Below are positions 34,169-45,120 of a stretch of 64,000 nucleotides of DNA, piece by piece (within the stretch, counting starts at the first letter, position 1; each line of letters begins with the position of its first letter). The notes beneath the pieces were generated by a model, which searched no databases, was not told the origin of the DNA, and saw only the letters and a list, made by a program, of their open reading frames with translations. Source of the DNA: Xenoacremonium recifei (taxonomy: Eukaryota > Ascomycota > Sordariomycetes > Hypocreales > Nectriaceae); the NCBI GenBank assembly GCA_012184525.1, contig WOFQ01000063.1, positions 1 to 64,000 of the forward strand. The letters run 5' to 3'. The position numbers were made by a program, and so were the translations under genes.

Positions 34169-34908
34169 CCTTGCGGGATTCCAGCGGAACCTGGCACCTT
34201 CTGTTTTGTCAGTTGACTGGCAGTGGGAGTTGGGGGAAGGTGGGACGGAATGCTAAAGGTTTCTCGTGTCTTGGTGCGGTGGCTTATACCTAGTGGTGAC
34301 TCGAAGCACTAGCCACAACGAGCACTGGGCCAGCCGTTGACAACTGCAACGCCACCTCCAGGCACCTTACTAACCTTATAGGCTTATCAAGACACTAAGG
34401 CAAGGTAATGCCCCTCTCCGTACCTGAATTTCCCTAAGATTGGGCAACGGTGCTCCGTATGCGATCGTCAATCAGAGACGTCTTCAACATCAGCAAATGA
34501 TACTGCCTTGACCACCTGCAGATTACAGGGGACTTGACTAGGACAGAGCTTTAAGTCCGACCCTGTCTCAGAAGCAAACCCTGTCGAGACACATGTCATA
34601 GCTCGTCTCTCGGTCGCCGTGCTAGATCACCAAACTCTCCTGCTCCTGCAACCGTCACAGTAATCTCGGCCCAACCGACCTCGAAGAGCCCAGACGACAA
34701 GCCCAACGCACCACGAATACTCGCAACTTGGGGCTCGACGTCGCAAGCGACCCTCCTACATCTACAACTCGAGCGACCTTCCGATATACGACCTACCCCT
34801 TGACCGACCCCTTCAACCGCGTCGAGAGCGACCGTTGAATACTGATCGCGGCGTGGTCATCACTGGCCTGCAAAAGGGCTTCAACCACGTTAGGCCCGTC
34901 GTTTACAG
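34169..34908. other. Divergent intergenic region, NAA20 and the helical protein gene
   Basis: This holds two promoters. CTCCGTA motifs occur at about 34425 and 34453. No gene or RNA is seen. Confidence 0.45.
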
Positions 34909-36113
34909 ATGGAGTCCTCGCCGCACACTCCGAGGCATTCTCGGAACTCGTCCGCCTTCGATAGCTTCTCGGGGTCGCCGCAGAACCGACGCCTGTCACG
35001 GTCCTCTATACAAGATCCTTCCACGCCATTCCGCAACAGTTTCAATCAGTCGGATGTCTTGGATCTAAACGTCCTTGCTAGTGGAGGAGCGGCTGATGGG
35101 AACGGAATGGGTAATCTCGCGGATGAGCTTGCTGATGCCTTTTCGGACTCCGGGGATGAAGATGACTACGACGGGTACGGACAAGATGGAGCCGAGCTCG
35201 AAGAAGGACAGGAAGACCAGTCAGGCCTAGTGGAGGAGAATGGCACCGCAGGAGTCGCAAGCCCAAAGACCGTTAACGGGGATAAACTGCAAGTCGCAAG
35301 TTCATCGCTACTCTCACCGCACAAACGAGGTCACCAGAGACAAACGAGTGTTTACGATGGCAGCGAGTACGGCTCTGAATCAGATCTCGAATCTCCGGGC
35401 ATGCCCCCAGGCTTGGTTGCCAAAATGGATGCTGTTGAGTCCTTGGTTCGCCGGGGCACCGAGAATTATGGAGGACCTACGGACAGCGTCTTTACGAGAG
35501 TGACGGATGGTTTACGGGACCTTGGGTCTCAGTCGAGCGTGGAGGCCAGCGCGTCAAGGTGAGGATATCGATGGAAATATACGCGATGCTGGACTGACAA
35601 AACTCTAGGTTGATAACAGCACACTCGGCGTTGACGACTCATCTGACACATCAGACTCGTCAGCTGCACAACTTGACATTCCCTTTGCTCTCGCCCCTCG
35701 CCCAACCACCGGACCCCGATACTATCGACGATCTCGTCCCTTTATTGCTCTCTCTTTCGGACAATATGCCTCGGCCGTCGACATCTGCTTTTACTTCGCT
35801 GACGGCGCTCCACTCAATCACGTCGGACCTGGTGCAGACACTCAACTACCTCTCAGACACTCTACATATGTCCCGACAGACGACGACTACGGCAACGCGA
35901 AGGTTGAGGAGCGCCAAGGAGATTGTTGCAGAGATGCGAAGAGAAGAAGAGCTCAAGGAGGAGGGCGAACGGTGGCTTACCCGGGGCAACTGGGGAGAAC
36001 GACTAGAGAAGAGGGAGTGCGCTGGGGTCTGCGGAGAAGTGATCGGTGGATTCGAAGAAGTGTGCAACGGATGGCGAGAGAGGCTGCTGGCACAAGCCGA
36101 ATCACAAGCGTGA
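34909..36113 (+). CDS. Protein of unknown function, disordered N-terminus and helical C-terminus
   Basis: I do not recognise a family. Two exons, 34909-35558 and 35609-36113, encode 384 residues; the 50-base intron has GT-AG ends and a phase that keeps the frame. The first 170 or so residues are rich in serine and acidic residues, with likely phosphorylation sites (HTPRHSRNSSAFDSFSGSPQ) and an acidic patch (DSGDEDDYDGYGQDGAELEE). From about residue 175 the sequence looks helical and hydrophobic-patterned: LVAKMDAVESLVRRGTENYG, LITAHSALTTHLTHQTRQLH, LTALHSITSDLVQTLNYLSD, then a charged helix AKEIVAEMRREEELKEEGER. This layout suggests a coiled-coil scaffold or complex subunit. There is no signal peptide or membrane segment. 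The start sits in a cagATGg context. Confidence 0.75.
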
Positions 36114-39033
36114 GCGAGAACGGCTGAGGAACACATTCGTTGCTATACCCCCGACGCGAGTAGCAGTTGGACACATTGTCTAAGGCGAAAGCTGTCTTTT
36201 GTCTTTCTCTTTTCACTTTTCCTTTGTAATATCCTTGTGCTTGTTTGTCGTTTGGCGCTGTATTGACGTTTGGGCGGCGGACTGGATCTGAAGCAACCTA
36301 AGAAGAAAGCATCTCGAGCTTTCGTTATGATACGGATACAGGGAGGAAGCAGGAGTGAAAGATACCGAGGCGTAGAGCGGCACGATATACCTTACTAACT
36401 CTTGAGGGTGGTTCATGGCAGGCGAGGAGCCTTAACAGCATAGACTTGTCTTTTCTTTACACAGACTCTTTATTGCCGACACTTTAAGTAGCTGCACGAT
36501 CTTATGATGACTAGGAGACGCATATTTAGAAGCCTCGCCTTACTTACAGAAGCTATAGACTGGCCAAAGTTATAAGAATCTTTAACCACAACTCCTCAAT
36601 CCTCCTCTTTCTCCACCATAAAGTGCATAAGGATTACCTCAGCCGGCATATGACGTGTGAGCCCAACAGCGATGGAGTTGATGACTGATCGAACATCACG
36701 TGCATGATGTGGCTCTCCGTACAGGAACTTCAAGCAGGTCATCTTCAGAGCGGCCAGACTGAGAACTTCCAGGTTGGACTGGAATTCGCATCGAGACCAT
36801 TGACAACCTAATCACTGAAGCAGGGGGGCGACGCCACCAGAACGCGACTTCGACGCGTTAAGTGGCCAGCTCACGCGTCAAGCTTCCACCGTATCATTGG
36901 TCGCCGCAAAAGGGCCATCCCTGGGCGACCCGCCAGAAGCCTGGGCTCCAGGCCTGAAAGCTGGCCCGGCCCGCTTGCTGGAGTTGACAGACAGGAGATG
37001 GAGCTTTTCAGTGAGTGATCTCCGTCGGGCAGCTGTTCCAGCGCGTTAAGACGCGCCCGTGGTGTAGCGCGTGGCGCGGAGACGAGTTGTGAGATCCCTT
37101 GAAATCGACATCAAGCCTGGGTTAACGCCCAGGGTATGGAAGTTGAACTTGACGTAATGTACGTTAGGACTGCTCAAAGGATGCTTTTGAACCTTGAAGC
37201 ATGTGCGGACGTATGTCATTCTCAGCAATGGGGGAAGCGGCACGATCCTTGGAATCCCGAGCCCCCGCTCTACTATCATTCCAGAGCTGGGTCAAGATGC
37301 GGACGATGATGACACGGAGCTGGCAGGGCCAATGAATCCCAGATGGAGGCCATGCCCGGTGAGCGACGGATGCACGAAGCACGCTGCACGTCTTCACGCG
37401 TCCCGTGAGGCCGGCCAGGAGCTCCAGCTCCAGCAGATACAGTGAGCTCTGGGGTCATAGTATCCAGTGGCAGGGAACAGTTAGTGGAGAGAGGTCCACT
37501 GAGACTGCCCTGCCCGCCTCCTCGATATCCATTTGGGAGCCCGTTTCAATGAGAAAACAACAACACGCAAACAACAACAGACGGCCACCAGCATACGGGG
37601 AATCGACCCACTGGATGAAGGACCAGCAAATCCCGCGCGACTACATCGTGCTCGAGGGCTGTAGCAAAACAAACCAGCGAGAGCAGGAAGGGAGCGGTGA
37701 GGGAGTCGTGATGCTGATGACAGCGGTGGCTTGAGAGCTGAAGTCACTTCGGGGGGCTGGGCAGAGTGAATGCGTGCCCCAGGTCCCGAGAACCAGGTAT
37801 TTCAGGTACCGGAGCACGCAACAGTAGCCTGAACATTATCTTGTACAAGTGCCCGGTCTTTAGTCAGAGGCAGGCAACCAACCATGCAAGTTACCGAGCC
37901 ACGGTTCTCGAAGCCGGGCTGAAAAGACTGATATCATAGTCTGGATATACAGGTCACAAGCCGGGCACTAGCAACAAGAACACTCTGCCGCACTCGATAA
38001 ATATATGTCGGTACTCTAGAGATATACTCATAAACTTGTGTCGTGTGTGGTCCAGCCACTCGGATAGGTAGGCTCCTTGCATTGCGCTCGCTTTGACACA
38101 ACTCGGCACGCCTCCGCCGTTGTTATTATTTATTATTGTACGGCACGGGCTCCTGCTGCTCCCTTTTGCGGCTTTCACCCATTGTTGTTGTTGTCGACCC
38201 GCGTCCACAGGCTGCTGCTCCCTGGCCACCCGCCCTTGCCGCCGCGGTGATTGGCCTGCACTCGCCCGTTGCCCCCTAGCGCGCCTAGAGCAAGCCCGTA
38301 AGAGCCCTGGAGGCGTGGCGGCGTGAGGCGTCTGGCTCTCCACGTCCACCTCCCTGGCCCAGGTCGTGTTGCTAGGGGTCTACCTGGTTCCGCCGCGCCG
38401 CTGCCGCTTCTCCCCAGGTATCCGCCATAACAACCTGCCACTAGTACCTGCCACTGTTCACCTCAGTCACTGCGCATTTCCCACCCGCTCTAATTCACGA
38501 ACCTACGGCCTTCCCGCCCCCGGGCCAGCATCCTGCGTCCCGTCCATCTTCCTCTCTCGCCAACCTCCAACCTCGCATATCTCCATTCACCGTTCACCAC
38601 CCGGCTTCCCCTCCTTCGCTGGCCGTCTTTTTGCTCCGTGCATGTGCTCTTTGTCATTCACAGCCTCTTCGCCTTCTCGCCACTTTTCCTCGCTTCGTCT
38701 CCGACCTCCGCTCTTCTCTTCTCTCGTCCAGCCGCCCAGGTCCCCCGCCGCCTGACGCCCGCGATATCGAGGCATGCTATAGCCGCCTCACCTCAACCTC
38801 AACTCAACCCCTTCGATTGACTCTCCGGACGGTGATTACGATAGATTCGTATCATCCTCTCGCTCAGCCGCTCTCTTTTTCTCGTCTTATCCATATTCAC
38901 CTCGGTCGCTACGTCTATTCGATCAACTCTCGTACTCCGTGCTCCCTCGAATCAACTGTTCAGCCGTGCTCTTCCCGAAACAGTCCCCGACAAGCAATCC
39001 CCTTCGACCTGAGAAAAGCCGCTGGTTCGAATC
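36114..39033. other. Long intergenic region and CDH1 leader
   Basis: This 2.9 kb lacks any supported gene. From about 38350 to 39030 the plus strand is strongly C- and T-rich, as in long fungal leaders, and precedes CDH1. Several short open frames lie in that leader. A long 5' leader is plausible for a cell-cycle regulator but is inference. Confidence 0.5.
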
Positions 39034-40984
39034 ATGAGTCTCCAGCCGGACTCTGCAGCCATGGCTGCGGTAGACCTCCCGGCTGCCACCGCTCCCAGTG
39101 ATGCGAAGAGCGGGCTCAATCCTCGGTCTGCGCGCATCGCCACACCTCCCCCTCCGTCGGAACGATCACGACTCGACAACAAGAATAACATTGACAACCG
39201 CCCCCAAAGGCTCTTGCGCAGCAGTGCGAGGAACAGCGACCCCACGCGAAGCCGGCCCTTCGACATCGATGCTGTTGATAGCGCTCTTCGTCGAGGCGTT
39301 CAGCGCATGCCTCGCGAGAGCACTCCAGGCGCCAGCCCGCATCGCAAACGCCAGCGAATAAATGGCGACCGGTTCGTGATATCTCTTCCCTGGGTATGCT
39401 TGTTTTAGACCTCTCTTCTTACAAATTTGCAGCTTCATTCCCACTCGATCTGGCCAAGATCTTCAAGCGAGCTTTAGTCTACTTCACGAAGATGGTTCCC
39501 CAGCAACACCCTCGAAGCAGAAGAAGCGCACGCCACACGGAGAGCTTCATTTCCAGAAGAGTAACACACCTCCGCCCATCGCCTCTAGATTCTGTCAGTG
39601 CTAACGAGATTTCGTAGCTGAGGAGGCCAACCGCACCTTCTCGACCTTGCTTCGAGCTGAGCTCTTTGAAAGCTCCGTACCTCAATCGGCTACCCCGGCA
39701 CTGTCCCCAGATCTCCCCAACGCCTCTCATATCCCCGTCAACGACGGCACTCGATCTCATACTCCGCCAAACAACATGTCGACCGCCTCACTCCCATCTT
39801 CATTAACACCGTCGACCCCTCATAAGAACTTGTTCTCCTACATGTCCCCCCGTCATCACAGCCACGTTGCCGGACACCCTACCCCCTCGAAGACGCCACA
39901 AAGCCGCCACGGACCCAATCTCGACACGAGGGCCGAGATATACAGCTTGTCTCCAGTACGATATGGGAGTCAGCAAATGCTTCTGAGTCCCCGCCGCCAA
40001 CCTCGAGCTGTCAGTAAGGTGCCATACAAGGTCCTCGATGCCCCTGAGCTCGCCGACGACTTCTACCTTAACCTAGTGGACTGGGGAAGCGCCAACATCC
40101 TCGGTGTTGGGCTGGGGTCAAGCGTGTACATGTGGAATGCGCAGACGAGCAAGGTCAACAAGCTCTGCACACTCGAGGACGATACCGTGACCAGTGTATC
40201 ATGGATACAAAAGGGAACGCATATCGCAATCGGCACTGGTAAGGGCCTGGTGCAGATCTGGGATGCGGAGCGGACGCGGAGGTTGCGGACCATGACTGGA
40301 CATACAGCCAGGGTCGGATCCCTGGCGTGGAACACGCATATTCTGAGCTCTGGGTCCAGGGATCGCCTCATTTACCATCGCGATGTTCGTGCCCCTGATC
40401 AATGGTTGCGAAAGTTGGTTGGCCATAAACAGGAGGTCTGTGGTTTGAAGTGGAATTGCGATGACGGGCAGCTCGCCAGCGGAGGGAACGACAACAAACT
40501 CATGGTCTGGGATAAGCTCTCGGACACGCCATTGTGGAAGTTCTCTGATCACACAGCCGCCGTCAAGGCTATCTCATGGTCCCCCCACCAACGAGGCCTG
40601 CTGGCTTCAGGAGGCGGTACGGCTGACCGACGAATCATCTTCCACGACACGGTTAAGGGGTCTGTCATCAACGAAATCGACACGGGCAGCCAGGTTTGCA
40701 ACATCGCCTGGTCCAAGAACTCCAACGAGATTGTGTCCACACATGGTTACAGCCAAAACCAGATTGTTGTCTGGAAGTATCCCTCCATGACCCAGGTGGC
40801 GAGCCTGACGGGTCATACTTACCGTGTTCTTTACTTGGCTATGAGCCCAGATGGAAGAGTCGTGGTTACAGGCGCCGGTGATGAGACGCTGAGGTTCTGG
40901 AATGTGTTTGGCCGCCGGCCCGGGACTCGAGAGGACGGCGACAGCTGTGGCGGCAAACTGGCCGACTGGGGCGTTATTCGATAA
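39034..40984 (+). CDS. cdh1: APC/C activator Cdh1/Fizzy-related WD40 protein
   Basis: Cdh1 binds the anaphase-promoting complex in late mitosis and G1 and presents substrates such as cyclins for ubiquitination. Three exons, 39034-39371, 39433-39560 and 39618-40984, encode 610 residues. The C-box DRFIPTR (residues 112-118) spans the first splice junction. Further landmarks are TFSTLLRAELFE, KVPYKVLDAPELADDFYLNL (entry to the WD40 propeller), GHTARVGSLAWN, LASGGNDNKLMVWD and GAGDETLRFWNVF. The C-terminal Ile-Arg tail, WGVIR, docks on APC3 in the family. Many S/TP sites in the N-terminal half (TPHKN, TPSKTPQS, LSPVRY) fit inhibition by CDK. The presence of APELADDFYLN with the C-box separates it from non-APC WD40 proteins; Cdh1 is preferred to Cdc20 by length and by the position of the C-box. 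The first intron has an uncommon GTTCGT donor. Confidence 0.95.
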
Positions 40985-41852
40985 AGCTGCTTGACCCAAG
41001 TTGCTCGTCGAATGACTTGCCAGACACCAACGACACACGCTTATCTTTCACCATGGCTGAGGCTGAGAGACTCAAGCTATATCAATCATGGTCATTATGC
41101 TACCACTTCTTGCTCTTTGGGATGACGATACCCTATTATGTGGTTGGGCTGTATTTATCTGCATCGGAATGGCGTCAGGAAACGGTTACGGTTAATGGTT
41201 CAGAGTTGCTATCTATGACTCTACAACTGGAGACATTGCAGGTGTTGGCTTGGTTGCTCATTATTTTTGGGATGGAACAGGGGTTCGGACATGAAGCCGC
41301 TAGGCGATGGGAAACATACGGACAGAGGAAGTTGACGTGCTGGTTTTGGCGGCCGGAAGCGGTTCATGATATTAGCGATGCTTTTCACCTCTTGATACCA
41401 GCTTACCACCCCTATGGGTGTAGAAGAGACCAGCGAATGGGGTGGAATGGATTCCCTCCTCAAAACAAACTTGTCACTCTTTCAAGGCTCTATAGATTCT
41501 CCTCGTGACTTGTATAACGTGAGAGACAAATGTGTTTCAAAAAGATATCATTTCCAACCAGTAGAGTGACGGAACAGGGGTATATAATCAACAGGAACGA
41601 GGTCAGTTATAACGTGTTGAGACGATCCTTTCGAAAGACATTGAAAGACAGACAACTCCCGCTCAGCGCCAACCCTTCTCATAACAATCCAAGAACAGCA
41701 AAGCAGGTCCAGTGCCAGTCAATAGACGAGCGTTCTCTAATCTCAACAGATCACACCATCTTCCGTTCACCACAAGAAACAAGCCCAACAATATATAGCG
41801 ATCAACTTTAAAACACAAAAATCGGGTTAGGGCACCTAGAAGCAACCCTTAC
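40985..41852. other. Convergent intergenic region, CDH1 and GPC1
   Basis: Both neighbours end here. An open frame of 152 codons from ATG 41053 to 41508 on the plus strand begins 69 bases after the CDH1 stop and is discussed as a finding. I see nothing else. Confidence 0.45.
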
Positions 41853-43550
41853 TTAGGAGCTAGGAGGTTCAGTGAACTTCCGCTCCCGTGCAGCATCGTT
41901 GGCTGAGCCGTCGACGCCTGTTGTCTTGGCACGTGAGAGCTCGTCTGGTCGCGTGTCCTTATCTCCCTGGCTGATGATTGTGTCGGAGACGGCGTTTGGG
42001 TTGCTTTGAGCAGAAAGCTCGAGAGCCGGATGTGGCTGCGACTCCTTGGATGAGCCGTTGTTGTTATCGTCAGACTGAGGAGCCAACGGTGGTGAATGCG
42101 GGATGTGGTCGATATTGTTCTGCCATTCCCTGACTTCTGCCTTCATGGCCTCCAGCTCCTTCTGGAATCGCTTGCCAAACACATCAATGTAATAGGTGGC
42201 TCCATTGTAAATACTCCAGGTAAAGACAATCAGCAGAAATCCTGCAGACGCCCATCGGCTCAGGAACCAGATAGGACAAGGCAGCATTGTCAATACGGCA
42301 TAACAGTACTGGATCATCATGAACGCCGCCTCTTGCAAGCTCTCGGGGAGCCCCAACACCAGTCGGCCGATCCAAGTCTTGGAATACGACTTACGCAGCC
42401 AGGTAAATGACGTCGGCCGACCGGCAGCGATCTTCTCTCTCCGACGGACGGTGATGAAAAAGTAGTATGAGAGCTGCCAGAAAGCGTAGGGAATGGTGCT
42501 CCAGGCAAGCATTGAGATGACGTTCGCATAAGCCGTGGGAGATCCTGGAGGCGAGTTCTTGATGGTCCAGATGGCCGGGAAGCGCTCTTTCTGGTCCTCT
42601 GGTGAATATAAGTGCACGATGCAGTGCAGAGTTGCGCAAGGCATGATGTGGATGAAGAGCGAGGTGACCTTGTCGAAGCTATGAAAGACGAGCGAGTTGC
42701 GCCACATTATGATGGCTACGGCGTTGTTTCCAAAGGCCAGACAATAGGCGGCCATGAAGAGACGTTTGGAGCTGGGGAACACCCAGATCGACAAGGTCAG
42801 AAGCAGGTTGACGAAGTAGCAAAGGTCGGCCAAGAAGTAGTGGTAGCCACGGCGATGGTAGGCATAGAAACGGATCGGCATGAAGTATAACAGCTGGGCA
42901 GTGTACCAAAGGTGAAAGTATTCAGGGAATCCGCCAATGAGGTAGCCGCTAATGAAGATGTTCATGACGCCACAGATGAAGGAGACCTTCTCCCTCGCGC
43001 TGATGGCCTTGGTGTCATTCCACTGCTTGCCGAGCTTGTCGACACGGCGTCGCATTTGCTTTCGGTACCGATCGAGCTGTTCGTCGGCCGAGGGAACGCG
43101 GCGGCGCCATTCCTCGACCATGCGCTCGCGGGCCAACACCGTCCGGGACTTGAGGGCATCGCGAGAACGACGGACCTTGTCGGTCTGAGCCGAGATACCC
43201 TTCTGGAGCTTCTCGAGCTGCTGGGGCAGCGCGAAGTTGTCAAGGAGGTCGAGGACGGTGAGGCGGTCCAGCGGCGGCAGCGCATCCCACTCGTCATGGT
43301 AAGAGCTGCTCCCGGAGAAGCTGGGATTCCTGGACAAACGCGGGCTCTTAGGCGTGGTCGCGCCCAACGTCGGGGTATCGAGAACGGCATGATCGGCCGG
43401 CAGGGAGCTAGGAGAATAAGGAGCTTCGGGTTCGGGTTCGGGTGTGAGGATTGGATCGCTATCGGTTGAAATGGCATCGGACTTGGTGCCCTGCGAATGC
43501 GAAGCCACGGGGGCCAGTTTTGCGTCGTCGTCCATGTCGTCTGAAGGCAT
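41853..43550 (-). CDS. gpc1: Glycerophosphocholine acyltransferase Gpc1 (DUF2838 family)
   Basis: Gpc1 transfers an acyl group from acyl-CoA to glycerophosphocholine, giving lysophosphatidylcholine, in the phosphatidylcholine remodelling pathway of fungi and plants; it is an integral membrane protein. The single exon encodes 565 residues. The first 110 residues are disordered and acidic. A charged helical stretch (about 120-190, RVPSADEQLDRYRKQMRRRV) precedes the membrane domain. That domain opens KVSFICGVMNIFISGYLIGG, then has FPEYFHLWYTAQLLYFMPIR, YHYFLADLCYFVNLLLTLSI, IMPCATLHCIVHLYSPED and AYANVISMLAWSTIPYAFWQ. About eight hydrophobic segments are visible. These match the family once called DUF2838. 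The C-terminal 100 residues are again hydrophilic. No intron is needed. The start is the first ATG of the frame. Confidence 0.93.
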   Translation of the reverse strand: MPSDDMDDDAKLAPVASHSQGTKSDAISTDSDPILTPEPEPEAPYSPSSLPADHAVLDTPTLGATTPKSPRLSRNPSFSGSSSYHDEWDALPPLDRLTVLDLLDNFALPQQLEKLQKGISAQTDKVRRSRDALKSRTVLARERMVEEWRRRVPSADEQLDRYRKQMRRRVDKLGKQWNDTKAISAREKVSFICGVMNIFISGYLIGGFPEYFHLWYTAQLLYFMPIRFYAYHRRGYHYFLADLCYFVNLLLTLSIWVFPSSKRLFMAAYCLAFGNNAVAIIMWRNSLVFHSFDKVTSLFIHIMPCATLHCIVHLYSPEDQKERFPAIWTIKNSPPGSPTAYANVISMLAWSTIPYAFWQLSYYFFITVRRREKIAAGRPTSFTWLRKSYSKTWIGRLVLGLPESLQEAAFMMIQYCYAVLTMLPCPIWFLSRWASAGFLLIVFTWSIYNGATYYIDVFGKRFQKELEAMKAEVREWQNNIDHIPHSPPLAPQSDDNNNGSSKESQPHPALELSAQSNPNAVSDTIISQGDKDTRPDELSRAKTTGVDGSANDAARERKFTEPPSS

Positions 43551-45120
43551 GGGCTTCTAGTAATAAGTTTGCGTCACTGTCCAGAGCTGCGGCAGTTAGC
43601 GACGGAAGACAAAAAGCAAAGTTTGAAGAGACAGTAGCGGGTTTCTCACGATGAAGTAGACAAGAGGTGGCGGGAGAGACGGGCCAAGACACCCACCCAG
43701 CTTGACCATGTAAGTGAGTCGGTCAAGAGCTGCCAGGGTGCTCTAGCGCTCGGACGGAAGAGCAGATATATCTGTCAATACGGAGCCGTGATAGATTGAA
43801 TGTAGTGATTCAGAGAAGTATGTCGGTGCTGATGACGGAGGGAGAAGGGCGGTGGCAGGCAGGCATGGCAAGGGAGTTTAAAGTCTACTAAAAATACGGG
43901 AGCGCAGGCGATGATGAAAGCATGGCAGCTTGTTGGCTGCTGGCGCTTGCATGATAGGACGGGCAGTGACGCCAGACCACAGGGCATGGAGCTGGACGAA
44001 AGGCCGCCACACAGTGGAGACGCGCACGGTGGGGCGCCTGCTGTTAGTTTTCGCGGAGGCCCGGCCTTGAGCTCCAGGTGACGAAGAATACGGAGCTGCT
44101 GCGGTTAGCTGGAACATCTTTCGAAACGACACGTTGTACAAGAGCATTACTTTATGCATGATTGACTCGTTTTTGGCGAAACCTGTCTATGGCTGCTCTT
44201 TCCGGGGAGATCCTGAGCGTATGCCACGTTTCGCACGCGAGCACAGTGCAGGAATACCACCGTCACTGCTCTTAGCACGGATCGTGGCATGTGAGACCGC
44301 TCAGGGTTCAGCCGCTAACAGCAGCATGTGAACTCTCTGCCTCCTCAATTCCATCCCTCAACGGGGTTGTGGGTGACAACAAAGAACCCTTATTCGATAC
44401 CTGCAAGGGCAAATAAGCTCCCGCGCCGCCTATTTGGGTCATGTGCCCTGGTGGTCGCGCAATTTTTGGCTATCTTGTCAACGCGGGCGAGCCCGTTGAT
44501 GGACCAGGTGTTGCTGCTGAGGCTTCTGGTTGGACGGCTGAACAAGTGCCAGCTAAGGGACACAGTCATGCAGGCCATAAAGTACCAACTAAATGGAATG
44601 GTGCGAAATATGGACTACTGAGAGAACGATAGCCCGAATTCAGATAGAGGGTACTTGGCTTTGTTCGTGAGGTGCCTCAGCTGCAGTAAATCAACCGCGC
44701 CACAGTCATCGACAAGCCACAGCCCTCGAGCCCGCTAGCGCCTTCACACTAGCCACACCCGGCTTCCCCCATCCATTCTCAGCTACATCCCTCTAGAGGA
44801 TGGTTGTCGGAGCGCGACGCGTTAACGCTCCCCATTTCATCCTCTTTTCCTCCCACGTCGCAACAAGTGCTCTCAGCCGCGCGCACTCGCCGCCGACTAT
44901 GATTCATCTCCTCCGGCAAATGCTTATGTGACGCTGGTACCGTTTGAGACACGCGGCTTTTATTGCATTCGCGATCTTGTTGTTTGCGCATCTCACGCGC
45001 GCATCCCGCTTCGGCGCATTGGCGACTTCGAACCTCGATACCCCTCCAGCCTCGCGGCCTAAAAGTCCCAGTATCTGATTTAATTGCGAGGCTCTCATTG
45101 CCACGCACATAGCCACAGCC
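43551..45120. other. Divergent intergenic region, GPC1 and SMC1
   Basis: The 1.57 kb region holds both promoters. TACGGAG occurs at about 43779 and 44088. No gene or RNA is supported; the short open frames near 44100-44630 look random. Confidence 0.5.

Noticed and set aside
39021..39033. GGTTCGAATC box just before the CDH1 start
   Set aside because: Resembles a tRNA B box but no cloverleaf fits, and it lies in the CDH1 leader.
42912..43469. Plus-strand frame of 185 codons inside GPC1
   Set aside because: Antisense shadow of the well-supported GPC1 coding sequence.
22525..45120. A metabolic or biosynthetic gene cluster centred on the SDR gene
   Set aside because: Neighbours are housekeeping genes (SEC39, NAA20, CDH1) and no synthase, transporter or cluster regulator lies close to the SDR.
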